Source: CBDCWT01 sp965223305
Lineage (GTDB): Bacteria; Planctomycetota; Planctomycetia; Pirellulales; Pirellulaceae
Length of the DNA stretch: 60,414 bases
Assembly: GCA_965223305.1 (NCBI GenBank)
Contig: CBDCWT010000055.1
Location: 1-60,414, forward strand
Direction of reading: 5' to 3'
Every line of letters begins with the position of its first letter. Position 1 is the stretch's first letter. The translations under genes and the position numbers were made by a program. Under the pieces are notes generated by a model. It was not told the origin of the DNA. It did not search any database and saw only the letters and a list, made by a program, of their open reading frames with translations. This document shows positions 34,809 to 43,742 of the stretch, piece by piece.

Positions 34809-35935
34809 CGGTCGTGTTGCCCCGCGCCGCCAGTGTGCAAAGTGCCAGAGCCCAGCGTGCCTTCTTCGAGCTGAAAATCAGTTCGAAGAATCTCGTCGTA
34901 GAATCGGTTGTAGCTGCAGAAGACCGCCTGATCTCCGTAATCGCTTCTGACCCGCTCGACGAAGCTCTTCATCAAACCGCGTGCGTGATCTCCCATGAAT
35001 TTGGGATGTGAGATCGCGCTGCAAGCAACTACGTCATCAGCAGAGTGTCGCTCGACGTGATAATCCAGAGTTCGCATCAGTGCATCCACGCCTTCCGCGT
35101 GCTGATCGAATCCCAACATCCAGGCCGAACGGGGAACTAGCCGCTTGAGCTTCTCGGCAAGCGATACATTGCCGACATCAATCGACCAACCGCCCGAGCG
35201 ATAGCGACGTTGGCGGTGGAGCACTCGGTTCACTAAGAAAGGCACGTTGTTCAGAGGTGTACGGGGTCGGGCGGCGATCGGAATCTCGTACAGGCCACTT
35301 GCTGCTTCGCGATTCAGTGGTCCGGAGGGGTCAATCCACCAGTTCGCCCCGTCGGGCATCGACCGGAAGTCGACCTCCCACAAGTCACAGCGATATCGGT
35401 ATCCCTTGACGACCGTGCTCTCGATCCGAATGCCGTGATCGTAGAGAGCCGTCAGTATCTCGCCGGTGTGTGGCGTCAAACAAAACCCACCAGCTCGGTA
35501 GGCGACGCACTTATAACTGGGATTGGCGCTGCAGAGTTCCTCCAATAGCTGCACGCCCTGCCCGACGATGCCCGGAATGTTGTTCGGCCACGGGCGGTCC
35601 CGAAAGTCGCCCAACGAATAAGTCGTAGCCGGCACAAAGCGCCCATCGGCGAAGCTCGAGTCGATCCAGTGAGGATGCAAATGCAGTTGAACGTCGTGCC
35701 CGAGTCGCACCGCGGACGTTATCTGCCGTTCGTAAAGCCCGTAGAATCCCTGCGGGTCCCATTCCCGAAACCTCCCGGCACAGCAAACATCTGTGAAGAG
35801 CGTGATCGGCACTTGCAGCTCGCCCGCCAGCTCGATCAGACGATCGGTCGGCTCGAACAGGTTGCTGCGATACGAAGCGGCCCCCCCGAGGCTCAGCTCG
35901 TGGTCGAAGGAAAGAAATATCCTCAGCTGTCTCAG
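34805..35935 (-). CDS. Polysaccharide-deacetylase-like protein with a probable CTG start
   Basis: The canonical frame starts only at GTG 35812, but the same frame is open upstream and encodes IFLSFDHELSLGGAASY, the first catalytic motif of the deacetylase fold. No ATG, GTG or TTG exists there. A CTG at 35935 overlaps the upstream stop as CTGA, mirroring the ATGA/GTGA junctions elsewhere, and has AGGAG seven bases upstream. I therefore place the start at 35935, giving about 376 residues. Other motifs are ITLFTDVCCAGR, VQLHLHPHW with its histidines and YRAGGFCL. It sits between a GT39 and a GT4 gene and probably trims an acetyl group of an EPS sugar; the fold is clear, the substrate unknown. 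Confidence 0.75.
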   Translation of the reverse strand: MRQLRIFLSFDHELSLGGAASYRSNLFEPTDRLIELAGELQVPITLFTDVCCAGRFREWDPQGFYGLYERQITSAVRLGHDVQLHLHPHWIDSSFADGRFVPATTYSLGDFRDRPWPNNIPGIVGQGVQLLEELCSANPSYKCVAYRAGGFCLTPHTGEILTALYDHGIRIESTVVKGYRYRCDLWEVDFRSMPDGANWWIDPSGPLNREAASGLYEIPIAARPRTPLNNVPFLVNRVLHRQRRYRSGGWSIDVGNVSLAEKLKRLVPRSAWMLGFDQHAEGVDALMRTLDYHVERHSADDVVACSAISHPKFMGDHARGLMKSFVERVRSDYGDQAVFCSYNRFYDEILRTDFQLEEGTLGSGTLHTGGAGQHDR

Positions 35936-37734
35936 CTTGTCGCTCCTGTTTTCCGCGACACTTCAACTGCCCGCTCGTCTACCGAGGGCGTTTCGACCTG
36001 TCGTCGATAGATCGTGATACCCGGAACGAGTCGACGATACGCCGGCATCCCAAACAGAGATCCCAACAGCGGATCAAAGTGAGTCGCCCGCTGGTAGCCG
36101 AGCTCGCCCTCTTCAAGCAAACGAAAGAACTCACAGTAAGCAGGGGCCAGTTGTGCCTGCGATCGCTTTCCGACGCTCCAGGTACGGGCGAACGGATCTG
36201 CCACCACAATTAGATCGGGGCGGCGTTGCCGGAGACCACTCAACAACTCGGCGTCCTGGGTAATCTGGATGTCGCTCTCCGCAGGCGATTCGTCATGATT
36301 CACGATCAGGTGATCCCACCTACCATGAAGCCGAGCAGCCGTCGTCCGGTACCCGTATGACTCTACGCGGGACTGCTCGCTGATGTTTTCGGAAAACCAC
36401 TGCTCGGTGAGGTAGCGCGTGTCGTAGCGGAGTGTCAGCAGCATTGCGCCGCCGTTGGCAGCAATCAACAACAGACAGGCGAGGCACAGTCCCCTGGATA
36501 CTTGGTTCGCCTTCTCGGCACTCCAGCAGGCGGCCAATAGTTGACCCCCAAAGACGGCTAAGATGACCCCCATCGGCATAAACGGGCGTTCGATCGATGC
36601 GCCCGGTGCGGAAGGATCGGCGGGGAGCACAGGTACCACCGAAAAACAATAGAGGCCGGCCAGAGGCCACAGTAGCCAGCCCATCGACCTGGGACATCTC
36701 ACAGCCACCAATCCGATTCCGGCAAGGCAGAGCGGCAGCCCGACCCAGCCGAGGACGAACGGCATCACCCGTCCAAGCTGTGCCAAGCGAGGCATCACTC
36801 CTAAATCGGTCGGCAGCAATGACGTCGTGATCGTTTGTTGTGTGTCGGATGCGCCGGCCGCCAGTTTGACGTGATTGACGAATCCCGAAGGGTTCCAAAA
36901 GACGTTCTCAGCCGCGGCAAACGAGACTGCAAAGACAAGCAGAGCAATCCAATGCCGTCGATCGACTACGGCACGCAGCAGGCCGCCTTCGATCACGCCG
37001 CTACGAGCAAGCGCCCAGACCATGGGCAGGGGCATCAGCACAAACGCTCCGTAGGCGTAGTCTTTCGTCGCGGTGGATACTGCAGCCAGTATCGCCAGCC
37101 AGACGTAGTACTTGATGTGAAACGTTTGCAACACGCGTACATAGCAGTAAATCGAGGCGCTCAGCCAGAACAGCATTGGCACATCAAGCGTCTCGGTATG
37201 AACGTAGTAGACCGTGGCCGGCGCCAGCCCAGCGAGGATACCTCCAAACAGTGCCGGTCGGTCCGGAAACAAACAGCGGCCAATCCGAATCACGAAATAA
37301 ACCATCCCCAAAGCCATCAGCACGGACACGGCACGCGTAATGAGAGCGAGGTGCGTGTAGATCGTGTCAAAGCTGTGGATACCGTACGGATAGCCATCCT
37401 CCATGCTGAGACCATCGAGACTGCCGCTGATGTACTGCATCAGCATGTATGGCGCGTGAAACACCAGCAGCACAAACCGATGGAAGTCGGGGTAAGCCGT
37501 ATGCCAACCGCTGTTCCAGCCGCCAAGCAGCACGCGCTTGGCGAAAATCAGTGGAACCAACGGGTCCCCGTCAGGCGCCCAGGTAACGCCGCGATTGGGC
37601 AGTCCATGCCCCAACTCGACGGCGAGCACCAAGCCGAGCGCAAAGAAAAGAGCTACTGCCCAGCTCGGCTTCAACCCCAACCCCACGTGTTCGCTATGCG
37701 TAGTGTACCGCTTCTTCTCGTTCAATAGATTCAC
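35932..37734 (-). CDS. GT39-type membrane glycosyltransferase
   Basis: The 600-residue protein has about eleven membrane helices. The first loop carries WAPDGDPLVPLIFAKRV with an acidic residue, as in GT-C enzymes, and YYVHTETLDVPMLFW is a typical later element. A soluble C-terminal domain of about 130 residues follows (LIVVADPFARTWSVG). GTG 37734 directly follows the stop of the oxidoreductase gene. It is the second GT39 enzyme in the locus and probably uses a polyprenyl-phosphate sugar outside the membrane to branch or decorate the polymer. The two GT39 proteins are only distantly similar, so they probably have different acceptors. Confidence 0.78.
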   Translation of the reverse strand: MNLLNEKKRYTTHSEHVGLGLKPSWAVALFFALGLVLAVELGHGLPNRGVTWAPDGDPLVPLIFAKRVLLGGWNSGWHTAYPDFHRFVLLVFHAPYMLMQYISGSLDGLSMEDGYPYGIHSFDTIYTHLALITRAVSVLMALGMVYFVIRIGRCLFPDRPALFGGILAGLAPATVYYVHTETLDVPMLFWLSASIYCYVRVLQTFHIKYYVWLAILAAVSTATKDYAYGAFVLMPLPMVWALARSGVIEGGLLRAVVDRRHWIALLVFAVSFAAAENVFWNPSGFVNHVKLAAGASDTQQTITTSLLPTDLGVMPRLAQLGRVMPFVLGWVGLPLCLAGIGLVAVRCPRSMGWLLWPLAGLYCFSVVPVLPADPSAPGASIERPFMPMGVILAVFGGQLLAACWSAEKANQVSRGLCLACLLLIAANGGAMLLTLRYDTRYLTEQWFSENISEQSRVESYGYRTTAARLHGRWDHLIVNHDESPAESDIQITQDAELLSGLRQRRPDLIVVADPFARTWSVGKRSQAQLAPAYCEFFRLLEEGELGYQRATHFDPLLGSLFGMPAYRRLVPGITIYRRQVETPSVDERAVEVSRKTGATS

Positions 37735-38829
37735 TCACAGAGTAATTCGGCCGCCCTGGGCCTTAATGCTCCTCTGCGCTGCCTCCAGAACCCGCACCAC
37801 CCGCAAGCCTGCCTCCCCGTCGGTGACGGGCGTTTCACCCGTAGCTATGCAGCTGGCAAAATGCGACACCATGTTCTGCAGAGGTTCGCTTTGCTCGAAA
37901 TGCGGAGACCAGACGTCTCCCGTTCGATAGCCGATCAAGATGCCCCGCCGCTGCTCAGGTGTTTGCTCGACTTCAATGCCTCGATCGTAGACCTTGACCT
38001 TTTCCGTCGGTTCAAGATCGTTGTAGACAATACTCTTCCGGCTGCCGCCCACCATGAAGTGGCGGATTTTTACGGGGCTCAACCAGTTCACATGGAACGA
38101 ACCCATCAAACCACCGCCAAAGTCCAGATTCAGGTGAGCGACGTCCTCGATCTCATCCCGGTTGTTCGCGTGGCAAGTCCCAAACGCCGAGAGGCTCTTG
38201 GGAAGCTGACCGACCAGATAGTCAAGTATCGACAGATCATGCGGTGCTAGATCCCAGACGACGTTCACATCGTGTTGAAACAGACCCAGGTTGATTCGCA
38301 CACTGTCGACGAAATAGATGTCGCCGAGCTCGCCGGCGTCGACCAATTCTTTGATCTTCTGAACCGGCGGGCTGTGCACAAAGGTGTGGTCGACCATCAG
38401 GGTCAGTCCCTTTTGTTGGGCCAGCGCCACCATCTGCTCCGCGTCACGCACCGACGCGGCCAGAGGCTTCTCGACCAAGACGTGCTTCCCCCGCTCCAGT
38501 GCTGCCAGCGCGAGCGGAGCGTGAGTTCCCACAGGTGTAGCAATAGCCACAGCATCGATGTCGCGGCGGTCCAACAACTGTTGGACATCGGTCGTGGCGT
38601 CTACGCCCCCGTAGTCCGCGAGCGTTTTCTTAAGACGGCTCTCGTCCTGGTCGCAGACAGCAACTAGCTCGGTTGCGGGGCAACGCGAGAAGTTTCTGAT
38701 CAGGTTCGGACCCCAGTATCCGCAGCCGACAACTGCAACTCGGAGTGTGGCCCGGGCCCTGGTTCGTGGAGATCGTTTGCGACCCTTGTTCTTCGACGTC
38801 GGCGCAGCAATTGTGCTCATTTGTACCAT
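37735..38829 (-). CDS. Gfo/Idh/MocA-family oxidoreductase (WbpB/WlbA-like)
   Basis: The 364-residue protein has VAVVGCGYWGPNLIRNFSRCP as the NAD site and GKHVLVEKPLAASVRDAE, the family EKP motif. NVVWDLAPHDLSILDYLVG lies in the C-terminal half-barrel. This matches sugar oxidoreductases that make the 3-keto intermediate of diacetamido sugars (WbpB/WlbA). In the same locus are an aminotransferase (42606-43742) and a hexapeptide acyltransferase (43739-44239) that could supply the next two steps. That makes a 3-acetamido sugar a reasonable inference. The first 25 residues are Lys/Arg-rich and may be an extension. Confidence 0.85.
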   Translation of the reverse strand: MVQMSTIAAPTSKNKGRKRSPRTRARATLRVAVVGCGYWGPNLIRNFSRCPATELVAVCDQDESRLKKTLADYGGVDATTDVQQLLDRRDIDAVAIATPVGTHAPLALAALERGKHVLVEKPLAASVRDAEQMVALAQQKGLTLMVDHTFVHSPPVQKIKELVDAGELGDIYFVDSVRINLGLFQHDVNVVWDLAPHDLSILDYLVGQLPKSLSAFGTCHANNRDEIEDVAHLNLDFGGGLMGSFHVNWLSPVKIRHFMVGGSRKSIVYNDLEPTEKVKVYDRGIEVEQTPEQRRGILIGYRTGDVWSPHFEQSEPLQNMVSHFASCIATGETPVTDGEAGLRVVRVLEAAQRSIKAQGGRITL

Positions 38830-38901
38830 CCGAGGTGAGTTCCGTTGGTTGTGCTTCGCGCGGCCATGGGGCGGCCGAACTCAATTCAAATAGCGAGCTG
38901 C

Positions 38902-39912
38902 CTAGTCCAACATTGGTTCGGCAACGCTCGATGTGTCGATATCTAGTTCCGTCTCAATAGGCTGCTGGGTTTCCCCGCGCTCACTGGAGGAGAGGTACTC
39001 CTCCACGATGTATCGGGGCCGCCCTCTAGCTTCATCAAAGGTGCGCCAGACGTACTCGCCCAGCACGCCTAGCATCGCGATGATCATCCCCTGTCCAACT
39101 AGCAACGTGACCATCAACGCGGCGTAACCTGTGTTCGGCGTGACCCAACCCAAGAGCCGACCCGCCAGCACGTAGGCTGCGAACAGAAAGCCGGATCCCG
39201 ACATGATCATTCCCAATGCCGACATGATGCGAATCGGCAGGTAGCTAAATGAAACCAGCGAATCGATGAAGAGCTTGAGCTTCTTCGAGAGAGTCCACTT
39301 GCTGCGACCTGCGTGCCGCCGCGCTTTGACGTATTCGATGGTCTTCTGCCGAAATCCCATCCACAAGATCATGGCCAAGAAGCTGGTGTGCTTTTCTGAG
39401 ATTCTGTTGTACGCCGCGATAACTTTGCGATCCATCAACAGAAAGTCGGCGCCCGTGGCAGGCATCTCTGCAACCGCAACGCGCCTCATCAGCCCGTAGT
39501 AAACAGCGGCAAAAAACTTCGTCGACCACGATTCCCCCTCGCGAGCTGCTCGGGCAGCCCACACGACGTCATAGCCATTCCGCCATTCGGCCAGTAACGC
39601 CGGAATCGTTTCGGGGGGATCTTGGAGGTCGGCGGCCAGCAGAATGGCGCAGTCGCCACTGCAGTGTGCCAGCCCGGCCGAGTAGGCCGCATGAGAACCA
39701 CAGTTGCGCGACAAGCGGAGGTACTTCACACGTGGATCTTGCGCCGCCCAATCTTTCGCAAACGTCGGCCCGTCGTCGTCTGAATGGTCGTCGACGAGCA
39801 CAATCTCGTACTCGATAGCTTCTGCGCGGAGCACCTCCGACAACCTCTCTCGAAAGGCCGGCAGCGACGACGCTTCATTCAGGAAAGCAGTGAGTATGCT
39901 AACTCGCATCAT
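38902..39912 (-). CDS. GT2 glycosyltransferase, polyprenyl-phosphate type (ArnC/GtrB-like)
   Basis: The 336-residue protein has SILTAFLNEASSLPAFRERL, EIVLVDDHSDDDGP, LLAADLQDPPETIP as the DxD-type site, and ATGADFLLMDRKVIAAYNR. Two C-terminal helices are followed by LGEYVWRTFDEARGRPRYIVEEY, the tail typical of GtrB/ArnC. It should place a sugar on undecaprenyl phosphate, again a donor for GT39-type transferases. Its ATG overlaps the stop of the acyltransferase gene as ATGA. A final glutamate-rich tail of about 25 residues is unusual but probably disordered. Confidence 0.85.
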   Translation of the reverse strand: MMRVSILTAFLNEASSLPAFRERLSEVLRAEAIEYEIVLVDDHSDDDGPTFAKDWAAQDPRVKYLRLSRNCGSHAAYSAGLAHCSGDCAILLAADLQDPPETIPALLAEWRNGYDVVWAARAAREGESWSTKFFAAVYYGLMRRVAVAEMPATGADFLLMDRKVIAAYNRISEKHTSFLAMILWMGFRQKTIEYVKARRHAGRSKWTLSKKLKLFIDSLVSFSYLPIRIMSALGMIMSGSGFLFAAYVLAGRLLGWVTPNTGYAALMVTLLVGQGMIIAMLGVLGEYVWRTFDEARGRPRYIVEEYLSSSERGETQQPIETELDIDTSSVAEPMLD

Positions 39913-40367
39913 CCGCGTTGGACTTCGCTGACCACTTCTTCGATTTCGTCCCGAATGTCCCTAACGACCCGCGATGGGACGCCGGCGACAAGCGAGTAAG
40001 GAGGTATCCTGGTGTCTTCGAGCACGACGGCACCGGCCGCTATCACACTATGGTGCCCGACGTGGCAACCCATCAAGATCACGGCGTTGGCACCCACGAA
40101 GACGTAGTCTTCGATCGTCGTCGATTTGCGATCGACCGACGGATATCGCCGTTCGCTGACGCAGCGCTTGACCGTCGAGTGAGTGAGAATCTGCGCTCCG
40201 CAGGCGATGTTGCAGCCCTTGCCAATCGTCAATCCACCCTGACCGTCGATCAGAGTAAAGGCACCGATCCATGTGCCCTCACCAATCTCTGGATCGCTGG
40301 CGATCCAGGCATGTGGGTTGTATGGATTGGGCGGCAACCCAGCCGCGGTCGGTTCACTCTTGTTCAC
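39909..40367 (-). CDS. Hexapeptide-repeat (LbH) acyltransferase
   Basis: The product is 152 residues; the start is GTG 40367, overlapping the aminotransferase stop as GTGA. Left-handed beta-helix repeats run from ASDPEIGEGTWIGAFTLIDGQGGLTIGKG through VFVGANAVILMGCHVGHHSVIAAGAVV to SLVAGVPSRVV. The sequence is short compared with WbbJ-type enzymes but complete at both ends. The conserved His candidates are in THSTVKR and VGHHS. Acetyl-CoA is the usual donor. Its position right after a sugar aminotransferase suggests N-acetylation of the new amino group. Confidence 0.85.
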   Translation of the reverse strand: MNKSEPTAAGLPPNPYNPHAWIASDPEIGEGTWIGAFTLIDGQGGLTIGKGCNIACGAQILTHSTVKRCVSERRYPSVDRKSTTIEDYVFVGANAVILMGCHVGHHSVIAAGAVVLEDTRIPPYSLVAGVPSRVVRDIRDEIEEVVSEVQRG

Positions 40368-41509
40368 AGGGCCACTTCTCGCGTGCCGGCCCCTAGGCCT
40401 TGGCATACGCGACCAAGATCTTCATCAGATAAGTCTGCATAGAGGGGCAACAGCAACGAGTTTTCGCTGGCAGCTTCCGAACGGGACAGGTCTGCAATCG
40501 ACTGGCCTGCATAGGCAGGTTCTGTGTGAGCAAGCATGATGCCGCGGCGGGTAGAAATGCCCTGTTCTAACAGCCGCTGCATTAGCTCATTGCGATCGAA
40601 GGGAGCCGCCTCGGTCAGCTGAACGGCATAGCTCTGGTAGTTCGCTTCCGCATAGTCCGGCTGGTAAGGAGGCATCAGCCAAGGATGGTCAGCCAACACG
40701 GTGTTATAGCGGTGAGCCAGCTCACGCCTCCGTGCTACGATCGAGTCCAATCGTTTCATCTGCTCGATCCCGATCGCGGCCTGGATATCGGTCATCCTAA
40801 AGTTGAAACCCAAGGTGACGTAGGACTCCAGAACAACCTGCTTGGACTGGTGGCGAGCGAGATCAGACACACTCATTCCGTGCTGCCGTAGCAGCCGCAG
40901 GTGTTGGGCGTACTCGGAGTTGTTGGTGGTCACCATCCCACCCTCGCCGGTGGTGATCACTTTGCGGGGATGAAAGCTGAAACAAGCCATCTCGGTGTGC
41001 CCACCAACCGGCCGCCCCTTATAGCGGCTGCCGATCGCGCAAGCAGCATCCTCGACAATTTTCACACCTCGCTCGCGGCCGATTTGTATAAAGCGGTCGA
41101 TGTCCGCAGGCAGGCCGATTTGATGAACGACCAGAATTGCCTTAGTTCGTGGCGTGATCGCTTTCTCGACCATCTCCGGATCGAGGTTGTACGTCCGCGA
41201 GTCAATGTCGGCAAAAACCGGCGTCGCGCCCGTATGTCGGATCGCGTTCGCCGTTGCGATAAATGACATCGAAGGGCAGATAACTTCGTCGCCTTCGCCC
41301 ACGCCAATCGTCAGCAGAGCCGCATGCAGCGCCGTCGTGCAACTGGATACGGCCACCGCGTGATCAACCTGGCAGTACTCCGCAAAGACACGTTCGAACT
41401 CGGCGACGACGGGACCCTGCGTGACCCAACCGGACTGAATAACGCGTTGGGCCGCCTCGGCCTCTTGCGGCCCCAGCGACGGCTTGGTGATTGGTATTGG
41501 CGGTTCCAC
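40364..41509 (-). CDS. DegT/DnrJ/EryC1/StrS sugar aminotransferase
   Basis: The 381-residue protein has AVAVSSCTTALHAALL, VICPSMSFIATANAI, VKIVEDAACAIGSRYKG and the PLP-lysine motif CFSFHPRKVITTGEGG. These enzymes transfer an amino group from glutamate to a keto sugar nucleotide. The sequence is like PglE/perosamine-synthetase types, which act at C4. The upstream SDR (41509-42579) could make the keto substrate and the downstream acyltransferase acetylate the product, forming one three-gene module. The GTG start shares its first base with the preceding TAG (TAGTG). Confidence 0.88.
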   Translation of the reverse strand: MEPPIPITKPSLGPQEAEAAQRVIQSGWVTQGPVVAEFERVFAEYCQVDHAVAVSSCTTALHAALLTIGVGEGDEVICPSMSFIATANAIRHTGATPVFADIDSRTYNLDPEMVEKAITPRTKAILVVHQIGLPADIDRFIQIGRERGVKIVEDAACAIGSRYKGRPVGGHTEMACFSFHPRKVITTGEGGMVTTNNSEYAQHLRLLRQHGMSVSDLARHQSKQVVLESYVTLGFNFRMTDIQAAIGIEQMKRLDSIVARRRELAHRYNTVLADHPWLMPPYQPDYAEANYQSYAVQLTEAAPFDRNELMQRLLEQGISTRRGIMLAHTEPAYAGQSIADLSRSEAASENSLLLPLYADLSDEDLGRVCQGLGAGTREVAL

Positions 41510-42579
41510 TAGTTTGGCACTCGACCGGAATGAGACTGGGGCTGGCCATTTCCGCCGGCGGCGGCTGGTTCAGCCGGCATGACCCAGTTCGACTCTTCCA
41601 CCTGGCGCAGTAATGTGGCAGGTGGAATCCCCAGGGATTCGATGTACTGCACTGTGCGACGGATTCCCTCGCGCAAGTCGCAGCGCAGTGAAAAAGCAAG
41701 CAGCTCTTCGGCACGGCGGGCATCGGCACATAGCCGCAATACGTCCCCAGGACGAGGGGGAAGGAACACCGGGGCAATCTCACCGCGTCCGGACTCCTCG
41801 CACACAATGCGGGCCAGATCGAGTACGCGGACTTCACGACCGCTGCCCAAGTTGATTGTCTGCCCAATCAGCGCGTCGCAGCGAGCAATGCGCGTTAGCC
41901 AGTGGGCGGTCTCTTCAACGTAGATAAAGTCGCGGGTCTGTGATCCGTCGCCGAATACTGTGGGCGGCTCATCATTCAGCACACGCACAATGAAGCGGGG
42001 AATGACCTCTCCGCAGTCCCCCTCGAAGTGACTTCGGGGACCGAAGTTGTTAAATGGCCGCACGATAACCGTTGGTAAACCGTAGGTGCGGTTGTAGGCC
42101 CGCGCATACGCTTCGCCCGCAAGCTTGGCGCCGCCGTAGACAGTTTCTGGAAAGCAAGGATGATTTTCATCCATCGGTACGCGAAGTGCCGTACCGTAGA
42201 CCTCCGAAGTCGAAACGTGAATGAACCGGCCGACACCTTGATCGTGCGCTGCGCGCAGCAGGTTTAGCGTACCAGCCGCGTTGACCTCGTGGCTTTCCTG
42301 AGGATGCCCGATCGAATGCCGCACACCCCGGCAAGCCAGATGAAACACGGTGTCGATGCCTCGCATCCGCTGCGCGACAAGGGCGCTGTCAGTGATCGAG
42401 CCCTCGACGAATGTCACGTCCTCCCGGTCAAGATGATGAGCGATATTTTCACAACGGCCAGTTGATAGATCGTCGAGCAGGATCAACTCGTCCCCCACCA
42501 GCTGATCGACGAGATGCGATCCGATGAAGCCTGCGGCGCCGGTGACGAGAATTCGCTGCTTGTGTTCGGAAGACGTCAT
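41509..42579 (-). CDS. NAD-dependent epimerase/dehydratase of nucleotide sugars (SDR)
   Basis: The 356-residue protein carries VTGAAGFIGSHLVDQL, the DLSTGR-like loop, VSTSEVYGTALRVP and the catalytic YGGAK. RPFNNFGPRSHFEGDCGEVIPRFI and FGDGSQTRDFIYVEETAHW are typical of UDP-glucuronate decarboxylase/UDP-GlcNAc 4,6-dehydratase and dTDP-glucose dehydratase relatives. The N-terminal sequence is otherwise generic, so the exact reaction is uncertain: 4-epimerisation, decarboxylation or 4,6-dehydration. The neighbouring C4-type aminotransferase favours a 4-keto product. The C-terminal 25 residues are low-complexity. Confidence 0.85.
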   Translation of the reverse strand: MTSSEHKQRILVTGAAGFIGSHLVDQLVGDELILLDDLSTGRCENIAHHLDREDVTFVEGSITDSALVAQRMRGIDTVFHLACRGVRHSIGHPQESHEVNAAGTLNLLRAAHDQGVGRFIHVSTSEVYGTALRVPMDENHPCFPETVYGGAKLAGEAYARAYNRTYGLPTVIVRPFNNFGPRSHFEGDCGEVIPRFIVRVLNDEPPTVFGDGSQTRDFIYVEETAHWLTRIARCDALIGQTINLGSGREVRVLDLARIVCEESGRGEIAPVFLPPRPGDVLRLCADARRAEELLAFSLRCDLREGIRRTVQYIESLGIPPATLLRQVEESNWVMPAEPAAAGGNGQPQSHSGRVPN

Positions 42580-42605
42580 CTGATTGGGTTACATCCCTCG
42601 CAGTA

Positions 42606-43742
42606 CTATTGACTATTGACAGGAACCGTTTGCTCTTCGACAACTTCTCTGACCTGTTGTGCCGTAAAGTCGACTTGCGCGTCGGTCAGTTCCGCGCACA
42701 TAGGTAACGACACGCAGGATGCCATGACACGTTCCGCTACGGGAAAATCACCTGCTCGGTGACCCAATGCGTGATACACAGGCTGCAACGGAACGGGTGT
42801 TGGGTAGTGCACGCCAGCAGCCACGCCACGTTCACGCAAACCAGCCAGAAACCGATCGCGGTCGATGCCATCCAACAGAATCACAAACAGATGCCACACG
42901 TGCGATCCTGACTGGCCCAACTCTGGCAGGGTCAAACCGGCAATACCTTGTAGCTGTTCGCAATAACGTTCCGCATGCTGTCGCCGCCGTTCGTTCCAGT
43001 TATCGAGATGCTTGAGTTTGACATCCAGGACAGCGCCCTGCAGTCCTTCCATCCTGGTGTTGAATCCGACTTCGATGTGATTGTGTCGACCGGCCTGTGC
43101 GTGGTCACGCAGTCGCCGTATGCGCGCCGCGAGCTCGGCATGATTGGTAACAACAGCGCCCCCCTCTCCGAATGCACCTAGATTCTTACCGGGGTAGAAG
43201 CTAAAACACGCCGAATGTCCCACGGACCCAGCACGGCAGCCAGCCAGCCGCGCGCCGTGAGCCTGAGCTGCGTCTTCGATCAAGACGACAGAGTGCTCGT
43301 CGGCAATCGCTCGCATCGCGGCAACGTCCGCCATCCGTCCGTACAGGTGCACGGGGAGAATCGCCTTCGTTGCTGGCGATATGGCACGGGTGACGTTCTC
43401 TGCAGTGATGTTCCACGACTGCGGATCAATGTCGACAAACACAGGTGTTGCTCCGACGTAGCTGATCGCCCAACTGGTGCTGATCCAGGTGTGCGGCGTA
43501 GTGATCACTTCGTCACCGGGGCCAACATCGTGCGCGACCAATGCCATCTGAAGAGCGGATGTGCCGTTGTTCAAACCGACGCAATGTTCGACACCTACGT
43601 ACTCGGCAAAGGCCCGCTCGAAGCGTTCCACAGCCGGTCCGAGAATAAAGGCGGCATTGGAAACCACACCGTCGACCGCCGATTGCAATTCGTCGGCGAT
43701 GGACGCATTCTGTTTCTTAAGATCGACAAACGGGACTTTCAT
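42606..43742 (-). CDS. DegT/DnrJ/EryC1/StrS sugar aminotransferase (3-amino sugar type)
   Basis: The product is 378 residues from ATG 43742, which overlaps the acyltransferase stop as ATGA and has GGGGGA upstream; a longer frame runs into that gene. It opens KVPFVDLKKQNASIADELQSAV, contains HCVGLNNGTSALQMAL, VVLIEDAAQAHGARL and the PLP-lysine motif CFSFYPGKNLGAFGEGG. The sequence resembles WbpE/QdtB-type enzymes that aminate C3. The acyltransferase immediately upstream and the Gfo/Idh oxidoreductase downstream complete a plausible oxidation, amination and acetylation route. No UDP-hexose 6-dehydrogenase is in the window, so a uronic acid product is not shown. Confidence 0.88.
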   Translation of the reverse strand: MKVPFVDLKKQNASIADELQSAVDGVVSNAAFILGPAVERFERAFAEYVGVEHCVGLNNGTSALQMALVAHDVGPGDEVITTPHTWISTSWAISYVGATPVFVDIDPQSWNITAENVTRAISPATKAILPVHLYGRMADVAAMRAIADEHSVVLIEDAAQAHGARLAGCRAGSVGHSACFSFYPGKNLGAFGEGGAVVTNHAELAARIRRLRDHAQAGRHNHIEVGFNTRMEGLQGAVLDVKLKHLDNWNERRRQHAERYCEQLQGIAGLTLPELGQSGSHVWHLFVILLDGIDRDRFLAGLRERGVAAGVHYPTPVPLQPVYHALGHRAGDFPVAERVMASCVSLPMCAELTDAQVDFTAQQVREVVEEQTVPVNSQ

